From positions 1 to 7,707 of the forward strand of contig CALGNW010000077.1 in NCBI GenBank assembly GCA_937958345.1: a stretch of 7,707 bases of DNA. The letters run 5' to 3'. Source of the stretch: an uncultured Neomegalonema sp. (lineage in GTDB: Bacteria > Pseudomonadota > Alphaproteobacteria > Rhodobacterales > Rhodobacteraceae). Under the pieces are notes generated by a model. It ran no database searches and was not told the origin of the DNA. It worked only from the letters and a program-made list of their open reading frames with translations. Positions 1 to 6,911 of this stretch are shown piece after piece (positions within the stretch are counted from its first letter, which is position 1; each line of letters starts with the position of its first letter). Made by a program: the position numbers and the translations under genes.

Positions 1-888
1 GACCCGTTCGACGCGCGAGCCAAGCTTGACATCCAGCTTTTGCGGAGTTTGGCAGCGACAACAGTTCGGATGCTGGACAATGTCATTGATTTGACCATCT
101 ATCCGACGAAGGCTCAGGCGACCGAAGCCAAAGCCAAACGGCGCATAGGAGTCGGTGTTACGGGTGCAGCGAATGCCCTGGCAATGGTTGGTGAAGTGTA
201 TGGCTCGCCCGAGGCGGCTGCGTTGCTTGAAATGTGGATGCGAGAATTGCAGCATGCCACGACCGAGGCATCGGTAAAGCTCGCGCAGGAGCGGGGAGCG
301 TTTTTTGGTTTTTGTCCCGAACAGTACACGGCGTCCAGCCGCTGCCGAGCGTTGACGCCGGAGTTACAGCGGCGGATTCGCCGGCACGGTGTGCGGAATG
401 CCCTGACAACCACTGTTGCACCGAACGGCTCCATCTCACTGCTGGCTGGCAATGTTTCGTCGGGGATCGAGCCTGCCTTCGCGCTTTCCTATACCCGCAA
501 AGTGAAATTACCCGGCGGCGAAGACGTTACCGAAACTGTCGAAGATTACGCGCTTCAGCTGTACCGCGCGAAAGCGGGTTTCGACGCTGATCTACCGGCA
601 GGTTTTGTCACGGCGATGACCCTGCAACCTGAAGACCACGTGGTGATGCAGGCGGCCGTTCAGCGTTGGGTCGAAAGCTCGATCTCAAAAACAGTGAACT
701 GTCCGGCGAATATCGATTTCGACGATTTCAAAAATGTTTATTGGCAGGCGTATGAGGCCGGATGCAAGGGTTGCACAACGTACAGGCCGAATGACATTAC
801 GGGGGCCGTTTTGACGGCTACTGCAGATGAATCGACCCGCGGGCACACGCGGCGCCGTCGTCTTAAAAGTGCAATCGCAGCTGCCTGA
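1..888 (+). CDS. nrdJ: Adenosylcobalamin-dependent (class II) ribonucleotide reductase, C-terminal part; 5' end outside window
   Basis: This is the last 295 residues of a B12-dependent ribonucleotide reductase, which makes deoxyribonucleotides in the cytoplasm without needing oxygen. The reading frame is open from base 1, so the start and the upstream catalytic cysteine region lie outside the window. Counting from base 1, family landmarks are RMLDNVID (23-30), PNGSIS (141-146) followed by SSGIEP (153-158) of the substrate-phosphate region, SSISKTVN (226-233), and CKGCTTYRP (255-263). These fit class II better than class I or III enzymes. The protein stops about 30 residues after CKGCTTYRP with an arginine-rich tail. 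Many proteobacterial homologues continue about 100 residues or more into a TSCPD domain, and no such coding sequence follows here before the next gene. Either this is a short family form or the tail has been lost. No partner gene is visible. Family assignment is firm; the exact sub-type is not. Confidence 0.93.
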   Translation, partial: DPFDARAKLDIQLLRSLAATTVRMLDNVIDLTIYPTKAQATEAKAKRRIGVGVTGAANALAMVGEVYGSPEAAALLEMWMRELQHATTEASVKLAQERGAFFGFCPEQYTASSRCRALTPELQRRIRRHGVRNALTTTVAPNGSISLLAGNVSSGIEPAFALSYTRKVKLPGGEDVTETVEDYALQLYRAKAGFDADLPAGFVTAMTLQPEDHVVMQAAVQRWVESSISKTVNCPANIDFDDFKNVYWQAYEAGCKGCTTYRPNDITGAVLTATADESTRGHTRRRRLKSAIAAA

Positions 889-910
889 CCGGTATGTTGT
901 CCGGCCAGGC
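883..910 (+). terminator. Candidate hairpin terminator at the end of nrdJ
   Basis: GCCTG (883-887) pairs with CAGGC (906-910), and CCGG (889-892) pairs with CCGG (901-904). One A/C mismatch separates the two blocks, and the loop is 8 nt. The stem overlaps the nrdJ stop codon (886-888). The tract after it is only weakly T-rich (GCTGTTT, 915-921), so intrinsic termination is plausible but not certain. The hairpin suggests that the early stop is the genuine end of the transcript. The rest of the gap up to 994 contains an isolated TTGACC (957-962) without a convincing -10 box. Confidence 0.42.
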
Positions 911-994
911 GAAAGCTGTTTGCGTGCGACTTCGGACTTCCTACAGCGTTGAGCCTTTGACCCCCGACCTGATTAGACGCAGTGTCGGAGCAGT

Positions 995-2359
995 ATGACA
1001 TCTACCGTAGAAATCCCTCTCTGGCTTGCTGCCCTCGCGGGTGTCCTTGGCCTGCTCGGTTTGCTGGACCGGATCGTTGGTCCATCCCTGCGTTGGTTTT
1101 TCCGAAAGCGTGTAAATCGTGCGATTGACCGGCTGAACGAGCGTTTGGATCTGAAAATCCAGCCGTTCAAACTGACCAAACGAAAGGTTTTGATTGATCG
1201 CCTGGTTTTCGACCCAGAGGTAATGGCCGCAGTCGAAGCGCATGTCGACGAAGAGGGCGTGCCGCGCGAGGTTGCCGTTGAAAAGGTCGAGCGATACGCG
1301 CGGGAAACCGTTCCTGCATTTTCTGCATTTGCGTATTTCGGGTTCGGAATGCGTCTCTCGCGTTGGGTTTCGCAGGCGCTCTATCGGGTGCGCATCGGGG
1401 TTTACAACGACAAAGAGTTGAGTGCCATCGACCCGGAGGCGGCGGTTGTATTTGTTATGAACCACCGTTCAAACATCGACTACCTGTTGGTAACGTATCT
1501 GGCGTCTCAGCGGACATCACTCTCCTACGCCGTCGGTGAATGGGCAAATGTGTGGGGTTTGCGCCAAGTCATTCGCGCGATGGGAGCGTATTTCATTCGC
1601 AGAAAATCCCGCAATCCACTCTACCGCAAAGTGGTGGCCCGCTACATCAAAATGGCGGTTGAAGGAGGCGTGACGCAAGCGATGTTTCCCGAGGGCGGGC
1701 TGTCGCGCGACGGAAAGCTGCAGCCCGCCAAGCTGGGCCTTATCTCTTACATGTGCGAGGGGTTCGAGGCGGGCGTGTCGCGCGACATCGTCTTTGTACC
1801 CGTTGGCCTGAATTACGACCGAGTGATCGAAGACCGCATCTTGCTTGAGTCGATTGCCGAGGAGAAGCAGCCGCGATTTAATGCCGGTCCATTCTCCGCA
1901 ATAAAGTTCGTTCTGCGCCTGATGTGGATGAAGGCGACGGGCCGACTTTATCGGTTCGGCTACGCTTGCGTCAGTTTTGGAACACCGCTGTCCTTGACCG
2001 ACTATTCTGCGGGCGCTGATCTCGATGTCGAAGCACTGGGCGAGGTATTGATGGAGCGGGTGGGATCTGTCATTCCTGTTTTGCCTGTTTCACTGGTCGC
2101 GACCGTACTTCTGGAAACTGACCGGTCACTTTCACCGCTGGAACTCAAGGCGGAAACGGCAAAGCTGATTGCGCGTCTCAAGGCGGTTGGCGCGCACCTC
2201 CATGTTCCGCGAAATGACGATGACTATGCAGTTGATGTCGGTCTGCGCATGATGCGTATGCGCGGCTTGATGATCGAAGACGCGCAGGGTTTGCGCGCAA
2301 ATGCCGATGAGGACCGTGTGTTGCGGTACTACGCCAACGCGATTGCACACATGACCTGA
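995..2359 (+). CDS. PlsB-type glycerol-3-phosphate / lysophospholipid acyltransferase
   Basis: A 454-residue membrane-associated acyltransferase that probably moves an acyl chain onto glycerol-3-phosphate or a lysophospholipid in phospholipid synthesis. All four acyltransferase blocks are visible: the HX4D motif NHRSNID (H157, D162), GAYFIRR (197-203), FPEGGLSRDGK (231-241) and VPVGLNYD (268-275). The wording HRSNIDYLL, GAYFIRR and EGGLSR is closer to the PlsB/DHAPAT branch than to PlsC. The protein is far shorter than E. coli PlsB (about 800 residues). One hydrophobic segment near residues 9-28 probably anchors it to the inner membrane. The ATG is preceded by GGAG (987-990) only 4 nt upstream, which is a tight spacing. 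The gene follows nrdJ after 106 bp, with a hairpin between them, and probably has its own promoter. The acyl acceptor cannot be decided from sequence alone. Confidence 0.88.
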   Translation: MTSTVEIPLWLAALAGVLGLLGLLDRIVGPSLRWFFRKRVNRAIDRLNERLDLKIQPFKLTKRKVLIDRLVFDPEVMAAVEAHVDEEGVPREVAVEKVERYARETVPAFSAFAYFGFGMRLSRWVSQALYRVRIGVYNDKELSAIDPEAAVVFVMNHRSNIDYLLVTYLASQRTSLSYAVGEWANVWGLRQVIRAMGAYFIRRKSRNPLYRKVVARYIKMAVEGGVTQAMFPEGGLSRDGKLQPAKLGLISYMCEGFEAGVSRDIVFVPVGLNYDRVIEDRILLESIAEEKQPRFNAGPFSAIKFVLRLMWMKATGRLYRFGYACVSFGTPLSLTDYSAGADLDVEALGEVLMERVGSVIPVLPVSLVATVLLETDRSLSPLELKAETAKLIARLKAVGAHLHVPRNDDDYAVDVGLRMMRMRGLMIEDAQGLRANADEDRVLRYYANAIAHMT

Positions 2360-2360
2360 A

Positions 2361-3239
2361 TCAAACCCGTTTGCGAGTTGCAATCCAAACGCCAAGACCG
2401 GCGAGTACCAGCCCTACCCAAGCGAGCGGCGGCATGATTTCTCCCAAGGCCAGCCAAGCAATCAACGCGGCGAGGGGTGGAACGAGAAAAAAGAGGGCGG
2501 AAACTTTTGCAACCTCGCCCGCGCGGATCATAGCCAGCAACAGTCCGACCGCGATGAGCGAATTTCCGACAACCAAATAGAACATTGCTGCCAAAAATTC
2601 AGGCGTCCAACTGACCGTTCCGTCCGGCAGCATCAGCATGATCGGAAGTACGCCGATCAGTCCGGCTCCGTATCCGATCAGGTTGGCTGTTACGGGGTGG
2701 TAAGACAGACCGAACCTTTTCTCCCAAATGCTGGCCAGTGTTATCCCGGCCAGTCCTAAAAAGGCGAGTGCGAGTCCGGCGACAGGCGGGGCTTCAATCT
2801 CCGAGCGCGCGATAATTACCGTTGCAGTTCCAGCAAGGCCCAGCGCGAGTCCAATCCAACCTGCCTTACCGGTGGTTTCACCGCTCCAGCGCATAGCCGC
2901 GAGTGCTACGATAATTGGCTGTATCGACATGATGAGCGCGGCAGTTCCGGCGGCTACACCATTGATAAAGGCAAGGTAAGTCATCCCGAAATAGACAGTT
3001 TGAATGAGGAAGCCTGTAAATGCGAGGTGACACCAACCCAATCGTGTTTCGGGCAGCGGTGGGCGCAACGTCACCAGCAGAACCGCCATAATCGCAACGA
3101 CTGAACCGTATCGCAGTACCAGCACTGTCATCGGAGGCGCATATTGCAACGCAATTTTCGCCACCGTGTAGCCGCCGGACCAGAGCAATAAAAAGATGAC
3201 AGGCGCAGCGATCAGCCACCACGGGCGGGAGGGTGGCAT
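2361..3239 (-). CDS. EamA/DMT-family transporter
   Basis: A 292-residue polytopic inner-membrane protein of the drug/metabolite transporter superfamily. It has two tandem EamA repeats of about five helices each (roughly residues 10-140 and 150-288). Family hallmarks are LLWSGGYTVAK near the N-terminus, a helix ending in SIQPIIVALAAM followed by W-x-GE, and the equivalent FLVPPLAALIAWLALGE in the second repeat. The length is normal for the family. The frame is open well upstream, but I chose the ATG at 3239 because GAGG (plus-strand 3248-3251) sits 8 nt before it and the hydrophobic protein begins at once. Any longer form would run into the divergent carnitine gene. Members usually export small metabolites; the substrate here is unknown. 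It is divergent from the carnitine fusion gene, so a linked role is possible but unproven. Its stop lies 1 bp from that of the acyltransferase. Confidence 0.9.
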   Translation of the reverse strand: MPPSRPWWLIAAPVIFLLLWSGGYTVAKIALQYAPPMTVLVLRYGSVVAIMAVLLVTLRPPLPETRLGWCHLAFTGFLIQTVYFGMTYLAFINGVAAGTAALIMSIQPIIVALAAMRWSGETTGKAGWIGLALGLAGTATVIIARSEIEAPPVAGLALAFLGLAGITLASIWEKRFGLSYHPVTANLIGYGAGLIGVLPIMLMLPDGTVSWTPEFLAAMFYLVVGNSLIAVGLLLAMIRAGEVAKVSALFFLVPPLAALIAWLALGEIMPPLAWVGLVLAGLGVWIATRKRV

Positions 3240-3437
3240 GAGACGAACCTCGCGGAGTCTGGTTTTACCGTTGCGCCCAACTGAGGGCATGCTTTTGGCG
3301 CGGCTGTCAAACATCGGGAAAGCTGATTTCGTTATGTAGACCGCTACTCCCATGTCTTTCGCGAAGATCGCGCTTCCCCAAATAGACTTCTTCTGACAAC
3401 GATAGTTCCGAATAATTTGCCATCCGGAGCCTCGCCC
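3240..3437. promoter_or_regulatory. Divergent intergenic region between transporter and carnitine gene
   Basis: This 198-bp gap must hold the promoters of both flanking genes. On the minus strand a perfect TTGACA (plus-strand 3305-3310) could be the -35 of the transporter, 66 bp before its start, but the hexamer 17 nt further on (CCCTCA) is a poor -10. On the plus strand CTGACA (3393-3398) precedes the AT-rich AATAAT (3411-3416), with a spacer of only 12 nt, so no standard promoter can be assigned. A small inverted repeat at 3360-3372 is listed separately. Long open frames cross this gap but show no protein-like composition. Confidence 0.5.
3360..3372. repeat. Short inverted repeat, possible operator
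   Basis: CGCGA (3360-3364) and TCGCG (3368-3372) form a perfect 5-bp inverted repeat around an AGA spacer, 65 bp before the start of the carnitine gene. The position suits a repressor or activator site in the divergent promoter. The repeat is short and GC-rich, so chance occurrence is a real possibility. Confidence 0.25.
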
Positions 3438-4907
3438 ATGACCATTCTTACAAAAGCAGCCATTGTCGGTGGTGGCGTCATTGGCGGCGGATGGGCTGCT
3501 CGGTTTGCGCTCAACGGCATAGACGTGGCCGTCTTTGACCCCGACCCCGAAGCGCCGCGTAAGATCGGCGAAGTCTACGCCAATGCCGAGCGCGCCTTGC
3601 GCACACTGTGCGTCGCGCCGCTGCCGACCCCCGGCACAATCACCTATGCCTCCAGCATCGCCGAGGCGGTCGAGGGCGCGCAATGGATTCAGGAAAGCGT
3701 ATCCGAAGTGCTCGCGCTCAAACACAAAGTCTACGCCGAAATCCAAGCCGCCGCGCCGGATACGCTGCTCGGATCGTCTACTTCCGGCTTTAAGCCGTCC
3801 GAGTTGCAAGAGGGCGCGGCCAACCCCGGTTCGATCCTCGTAGCGCATCCGTTCAATCCGGTATATCTATTGCCGCTGGTCGAGTTAGTTCCGTCTAACG
3901 CGACTGCCCCCGAAACGCTTGCCTTTGCTCAGGCCGCGTTGCCACCCCTCGGCATGAAACCGCTGACCGTGCGCAAGGAAATCGACGCGCATATCGCGGA
4001 CCGTTTTCTGGAGGCGGTGTGGCGCGAGGCACTGTGGCTCGTCAAAGACGGCATCGCGACGACCGAAGAAATTGACGACGCGATCCGCTTTGGCTTTGGC
4101 CTGCGCTGGGCGCAAATGGGCCTGTTCGAGACTTACCGTGTCGCGGGCGGCGAGGCGGGCATGAAGCACTTTATGGCGCAGTTCGGCCCGTGCCTGACGT
4201 TCCCGTGGACTAAGCTGATGGACGTGCCGGAATTTACCGACGAACTGGTTGACCTCATCGCGGGCCAGTCCGACACCCAGTCCGGCCACCATTCCATCCG
4301 AGAGCTAGAGCGCATCCGCGACGACAATCTCGTCGGGATTTTGCAGGCTTTGAAGGTGAAACCGTGGGGTGCGGGCGAGACTCTCGCCGCCTACGAGAAG
4401 CAGCTTCGCGAGGCATCTTTCGGCGGCGAGATCAAGCACGATTACAACATTCCTTTGTCGCTTCACAGCGCGCGCGTCTTGCCGGAATGGGTCGATTACA
4501 ATGGCCACATGACCGAGTTCCGCTATCTGCATGTCTTCGGCGACGCCACCGATGCTTTCCTCACCCATATCGGAATGAACAGCGCATACATGGCGCGGGG
4601 CCGCTCAATCTACACAGTCGAAAGCCATATCCGCCACGTCCAAGAGGTCGCCGCAGGAAAGCCCTTGGCGCTCGAAACACAGCTTCTCGGTTATGATGAA
4701 AAGCGCGTGCGGCTCTGTCACATCATGCGCGGCGAAAACGGCGAAGTCCTCGCGACGGGCGAGCATATGATGCTGAGCGTGGACACGAAGGCTGGCAAGG
4801 CGTGCCAGTTGGAAGATCCGATTCCGGCGAAACTCGCGGCGATATGGGAAGGCCACCAATCCCTAGACGCTCCTGATTTCGCAGGCCGCGCCATCCGCGA
4901 AATATAG
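3438..4907 (+). CDS. lcdH: L-carnitine 3-dehydrogenase fused to betainyl-CoA thioesterase
   Basis: A 489-residue bifunctional cytoplasmic enzyme of carnitine breakdown. Residues about 5-325 form a 3-hydroxyacyl-CoA-dehydrogenase-like module. It has a GGGVIG Rossmann loop (11-16), D34 at the end of beta-2 (favouring NAD over NADP), AHPFNP with H137, and E149 twelve residues later, matching the His-Glu catalytic pair of the superfamily. This module oxidises L-carnitine to 3-dehydrocarnitine. Residues about 340-480 form a hot-dog thioesterase module with WVDYNGHM (351-358), expected to hydrolyse betainyl-CoA to glycine betaine and CoA. Fused forms of this kind are known from carnitine-degrading rhizobia; pseudomonads keep the parts separate (cdhA and cdhB). 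The enzyme for the step between, a beta-keto-acid cleavage enzyme, is not in the window. GGAG (3426-3429) lies 8 nt before the chosen ATG, which rejects the TTG at 3417. Codons end in G or C more often than in the genes to the left. Confidence 0.92.
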   Translation: MTILTKAAIVGGGVIGGGWAARFALNGIDVAVFDPDPEAPRKIGEVYANAERALRTLCVAPLPTPGTITYASSIAEAVEGAQWIQESVSEVLALKHKVYAEIQAAAPDTLLGSSTSGFKPSELQEGAANPGSILVAHPFNPVYLLPLVELVPSNATAPETLAFAQAALPPLGMKPLTVRKEIDAHIADRFLEAVWREALWLVKDGIATTEEIDDAIRFGFGLRWAQMGLFETYRVAGGEAGMKHFMAQFGPCLTFPWTKLMDVPEFTDELVDLIAGQSDTQSGHHSIRELERIRDDNLVGILQALKVKPWGAGETLAAYEKQLREASFGGEIKHDYNIPLSLHSARVLPEWVDYNGHMTEFRYLHVFGDATDAFLTHIGMNSAYMARGRSIYTVESHIRHVQEVAAGKPLALETQLLGYDEKRVRLCHIMRGENGEVLATGEHMMLSVDTKAGKACQLEDPIPAKLAAIWEGHQSLDAPDFAGRAIREI

Positions 4908-5042
4908 ATTGCGTGCGGATGACCAACAGTCGCGCCCCAGATTTGGCGGATTTATCCTGAAGACTGACGGAAATTGCGGTTAAATCCGTTTAAGTTTAGA
5001 TGTGCGATGGCGCTTCGCGTCACCGAAAAAGGATTAACTAAT
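4908..5042 (+). promoter_or_regulatory. Intergenic leader before the SIMPL-domain gene
   Basis: This 135-bp gap separates the carnitine gene from the secreted-protein gene. TTGCGG (4974-4979) with TTAGAT (4996-5001) 16 nt later is a weak promoter candidate. A 6-bp stem, TGGCGC (5008-5013) with GCGTCA (5017-5022) around a TTC loop and including one G-T pair, lies in the putative leader just before the ribosome binding site AAGGA (5029-5033). No T-tract follows it, so it is not a terminator. No coding sequence is supported here: the frame-compatible extension upstream of 5043 would place a non-hydrophobic stretch before a clean signal peptide. Confidence 0.3.
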
Positions 5043-5717
5043 ATGTTTCGCTCGCTTTTCCTTGCCGTCGTTCTGCTCGCTTCCCCAGCCTTGGCCGATG
5101 ACAAAGGGCGCATAATAATGACCGGTACGGCCAGCGTAAGCGCCGTCCCCGATCAGGCCATTGTTACCGCAGGTGTGATGACGAGTGCCGATAGCGCACG
5201 GGCAGCCCTGTCCCAAAACACCAAGCTGATGAGTCAGGTCTTCGCCGCCCTCAAAGACATCGACGTCGGGGATCGTGATATCGCGACGTCGAACTTTAAC
5301 ATCTCGCCGAACTGGGAGCATGGTCCAAGCGGATCGCGCCAGAACGGCTATCAGGTTTCGAACCAAGTGACGGTGCGCCTTCGTGACGTCACCTTCGTTG
5401 GAGCCGCGCTGGATACGCTGGTGCGTGCCGGGGCCAATCAGGCCGGAGGCGTTCAGTTTATTGTTAAAGAGCGCGATACACTTCTTGATACCGCGCGCGC
5501 CGAAGCGGTGAAAAAGGCCAAAGCCCGCGCAACGCTCTATGCCGATGCCGCCGGAGTTAAGCTTGGGAATATTGTTGAGATTACCGAGGGTGGATCACGT
5601 GGAATGCCCCAGCCGATGTTTGCAGGCCGTGCCGCCTCGATGGAGGCCGCACCGATTGCCGCCGGTGAACAAGACCTTTCCGTCTCGGTGACGATCACTT
5701 GGAGTCTCGAAGGCTGA
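5043..5717 (+). CDS. Secreted SIMPL-domain (DUF541, YggE-like) protein
   Basis: A 224-residue exported protein of the SIMPL/DUF541 family, whose best-known bacterial member is E. coli YggE, linked to oxidative-stress tolerance. The precise molecular function is unsettled. Residues 1-18 are a classical Sec signal peptide: MFR, then a hydrophobic core, then an ALA cleavage motif, so the mature protein should begin DDKGR in the periplasm. The SIMPL domain fills the rest. Landmarks are the N-terminal ITGTGxxxxxPD-like segment (here IMTGTASVSAVPD), the YQVSNQVTVRLRD strand region, an alanine/lysine-rich helix with AEAVKKAKARA, and the typical closing VSVTITWSL. The ATG at 5043 is chosen because AAGGA (5029-5033) is 9 nt upstream and the signal peptide starts there. 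An in-frame start at 4974 would bury the signal sequence. There is no obvious functional tie to the carnitine gene before it. Confidence 0.9.
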   Translation: MFRSLFLAVVLLASPALADDKGRIIMTGTASVSAVPDQAIVTAGVMTSADSARAALSQNTKLMSQVFAALKDIDVGDRDIATSNFNISPNWEHGPSGSRQNGYQVSNQVTVRLRDVTFVGAALDTLVRAGANQAGGVQFIVKERDTLLDTARAEAVKKAKARATLYADAAGVKLGNIVEITEGGSRGMPQPMFAGRAASMEAAPIAAGEQDLSVSVTITWSLEG

Positions 5718-5733
5718 CGAGCGGTTCGCCGTC
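5716..5733. terminator. Weak hairpin between convergent genes
   Basis: GACG (5716-5719) pairs with CGTC (5730-5733) and GCG (5721-5723) with CGC (5727-5729), with A5720 bulged and a GTT loop. It starts within the stop codon of the SIMPL gene and lies 20 bp from the stop of the convergent ATP-grasp gene. Neither strand has a T-tract after it, so any terminator role, possibly for both directions, is weakly supported. Confidence 0.25.
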
Positions 5734-5753
5734 TTCGAAATGGGGCTGATGCT

Positions 5754-6899
5754 TCAGTCCAGCTTCAGTTTCTTCGTATCGATCTGTGCGCCCGCGCGCA
5801 TGAACAGTTCGAGCACTTCGTTGCTGAGGAAGCCTTCGCCGCGCGCCACCTGAGACAGGACAAAGGACGAGCCGGTGTTCACTTCAACAACGGTTGGCCC
5901 GTCCTTCGTGATGGTAATGTCCATCGACTGAAAGCCGACCGGAGCGTACAATCTGCCTGTCTCTTTGATTACATCGAGAATGTCCGACCACATTGGCAGG
6001 GTCTGCCCTATCAGTGCCTTGCTTGTGTCGGGGTGGTGCGTGATTTCTTCCTGTTCTGGCCCCATCCCGCGCACGACGCGACGGATCGTGCCGGTCTTTT
6101 CGTCCAGATCTGCAACCAGATTTCCATTGCGCCAAAAATTATCGGCAATGTTTGATCCGACGGGCAGCTTTAGCACTGTCAGCGGCGTGTGAACTTTGCC
6201 GGCTACAACAAAACTGATGGCGCGGATGGTGGCGATACGATCCCCGATCAGCGCGGAAACTTCGGGATGGTGCACCAGTTCGTCTTGCAGCAGATACGCT
6301 CCCGGCGCAGAGCGCAGTACATTAAAGAGGCCCACCGCGCTCGTCTCGCCGATGCCCGCGACGTTATAGCGTCCGTCGCCCAACGGCAGGATGCGCGTTG
6401 CACCTTCACTGCCCAATCCGCCATTCACTTTTGCAAAGGTCGGCTCGGTTCGTGCGGCCATGAACTCTGCAAAGCGGTTCGGATCGAGGATCAACGGCGT
6501 GCGGCCATAGTTACGAATCCCGCCACCGACGATAGCGAGAGTATTGGTCGTGCGAATCGACGCCTCGCGCAGCATTAATTCGGCAATCCACTTATCCTCT
6601 GTCGCGCCTTTCCAGTCGGGGTCAGAGCATTGATTGCACAGCGGCCAATGCCGACGTTCGGACAAAAAGCGCATTCGGGCGTCATTGTCCGGATACAGTT
6701 CGCGATCATAGAGCCGATAGTTGATATACTCGTCAAAGGTGAGTTTTCCCGGTCCACGCGCGATCTGCATGAAATCGCCAACCATTTTGAACGGATGAAC
6801 TTTTGCAGCGGATGTCCCGGTTTTCAAAACATCCATCATGTTCACTTGGGCGCGGCGTGCGGACGTATCGTTGGTCCACAATGCACTGGCATCGGTCAT
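5754..6899 (-). CDS. ATP-grasp protein, sugar-transfer associated family
   Basis: A 381-residue cytoplasmic protein with the layout of the 'sugar-transfer associated ATP-grasp' family, whose members are predicted ATP-dependent ligases of unknown substrate. Visible elements in order are NK-like DKWIAELML (102-110), the nucleotide-binding lysine in FAKVNGG (K157) followed by the glycine-rich GLGSEG, the YLLQDELV strand (202-209) that contacts adenine in ATP-grasp folds, TIR (224-226), and DNFWRNG (253-259). Near the C-terminus come MDITITKDGP (326-335) and VVEVNTG with E339 and N341, the expected metal ligands. A CxxC pair (C88, C91) lies in the N-terminal part. The ATG at 6899 is fixed by GGAGG (plus-strand 6907-6911) 7 nt upstream; the longer GTG form at 6968 lacks such a site. 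It is divergent from an acyl-CoA dehydrogenase gene, which hints at CoA or small-acid metabolism rather than capsule synthesis. Family is fairly sure; function is unknown. Confidence 0.85.
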   Translation of the reverse strand: MTDASALWTNDTSARRAQVNMMDVLKTGTSAAKVHPFKMVGDFMQIARGPGKLTFDEYINYRLYDRELYPDNDARMRFLSERRHWPLCNQCSDPDWKGATEDKWIAELMLREASIRTTNTLAIVGGGIRNYGRTPLILDPNRFAEFMAARTEPTFAKVNGGLGSEGATRILPLGDGRYNVAGIGETSAVGLFNVLRSAPGAYLLQDELVHHPEVSALIGDRIATIRAISFVVAGKVHTPLTVLKLPVGSNIADNFWRNGNLVADLDEKTGTIRRVVRGMGPEQEEITHHPDTSKALIGQTLPMWSDILDVIKETGRLYAPVGFQSMDITITKDGPTVVEVNTGSSFVLSQVARGEGFLSNEVLELFMRAGAQIDTKKLKLD

Positions 6900-6906
6900 G
6901 GCTAGG

Positions 6907-6911
6907 CCTCC
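6907..6911 (-). promoter_or_regulatory. Strong ribosome binding site that sets the ATP-grasp start
   Basis: On the minus strand this reads GGAGG, 7 nt before the ATG at 6899. It is the best Shine-Dalgarno match in the window and rules against the 23-residue longer reading from 6968. Its outermost base is shared with the first copy of the 12-bp direct repeat, so anything bound to that repeat would abut the site. Confidence 0.8.

Noticed and set aside
941..1465. 174-residue open frame on the minus strand
   Set aside because: Lies opposite the acyltransferase gene, whose motifs are unmistakable; no family features, as expected of a shadow frame in GC-rich DNA.
3275..3288. GCCC / GGGC inverted repeat in the divergent gap
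   Set aside because: Only 4 bp per arm with a 6-nt spacer; expected by chance at this GC content.
3240..3848. Upstream extension of the transporter frame on the minus strand
   Set aside because: The open frame continues about 200 residues but overlaps the start of the well-supported carnitine gene, shows charged, low-complexity composition unlike a transporter, and a good ribosome site sets the start at 3239.
3885..4292. 135-residue minus-strand open frame
   Set aside because: Entirely opposite the conserved dehydrogenase module; composition follows the complementary codons and shows no domain.
4933..4955. Possible terminator after the carnitine gene
   Set aside because: CGCC (4933-4936) and GGCG (4945-4948) can pair, followed by GATTTAT, but a 4-bp stem with an 8-nt loop and a broken T-run is too weak to call.
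6189..6578. 129-residue plus-strand open frame
   Set aside because: Entirely opposite the ATP-grasp gene, whose catalytic motifs are intact in its own frame.
5754..6899. Reading the ATP-grasp gene as a polysaccharide or capsule gene because of the family name
   Set aside because: No glycosyltransferase, polymerase or export gene is present in the window; the name reflects other family members' contexts.
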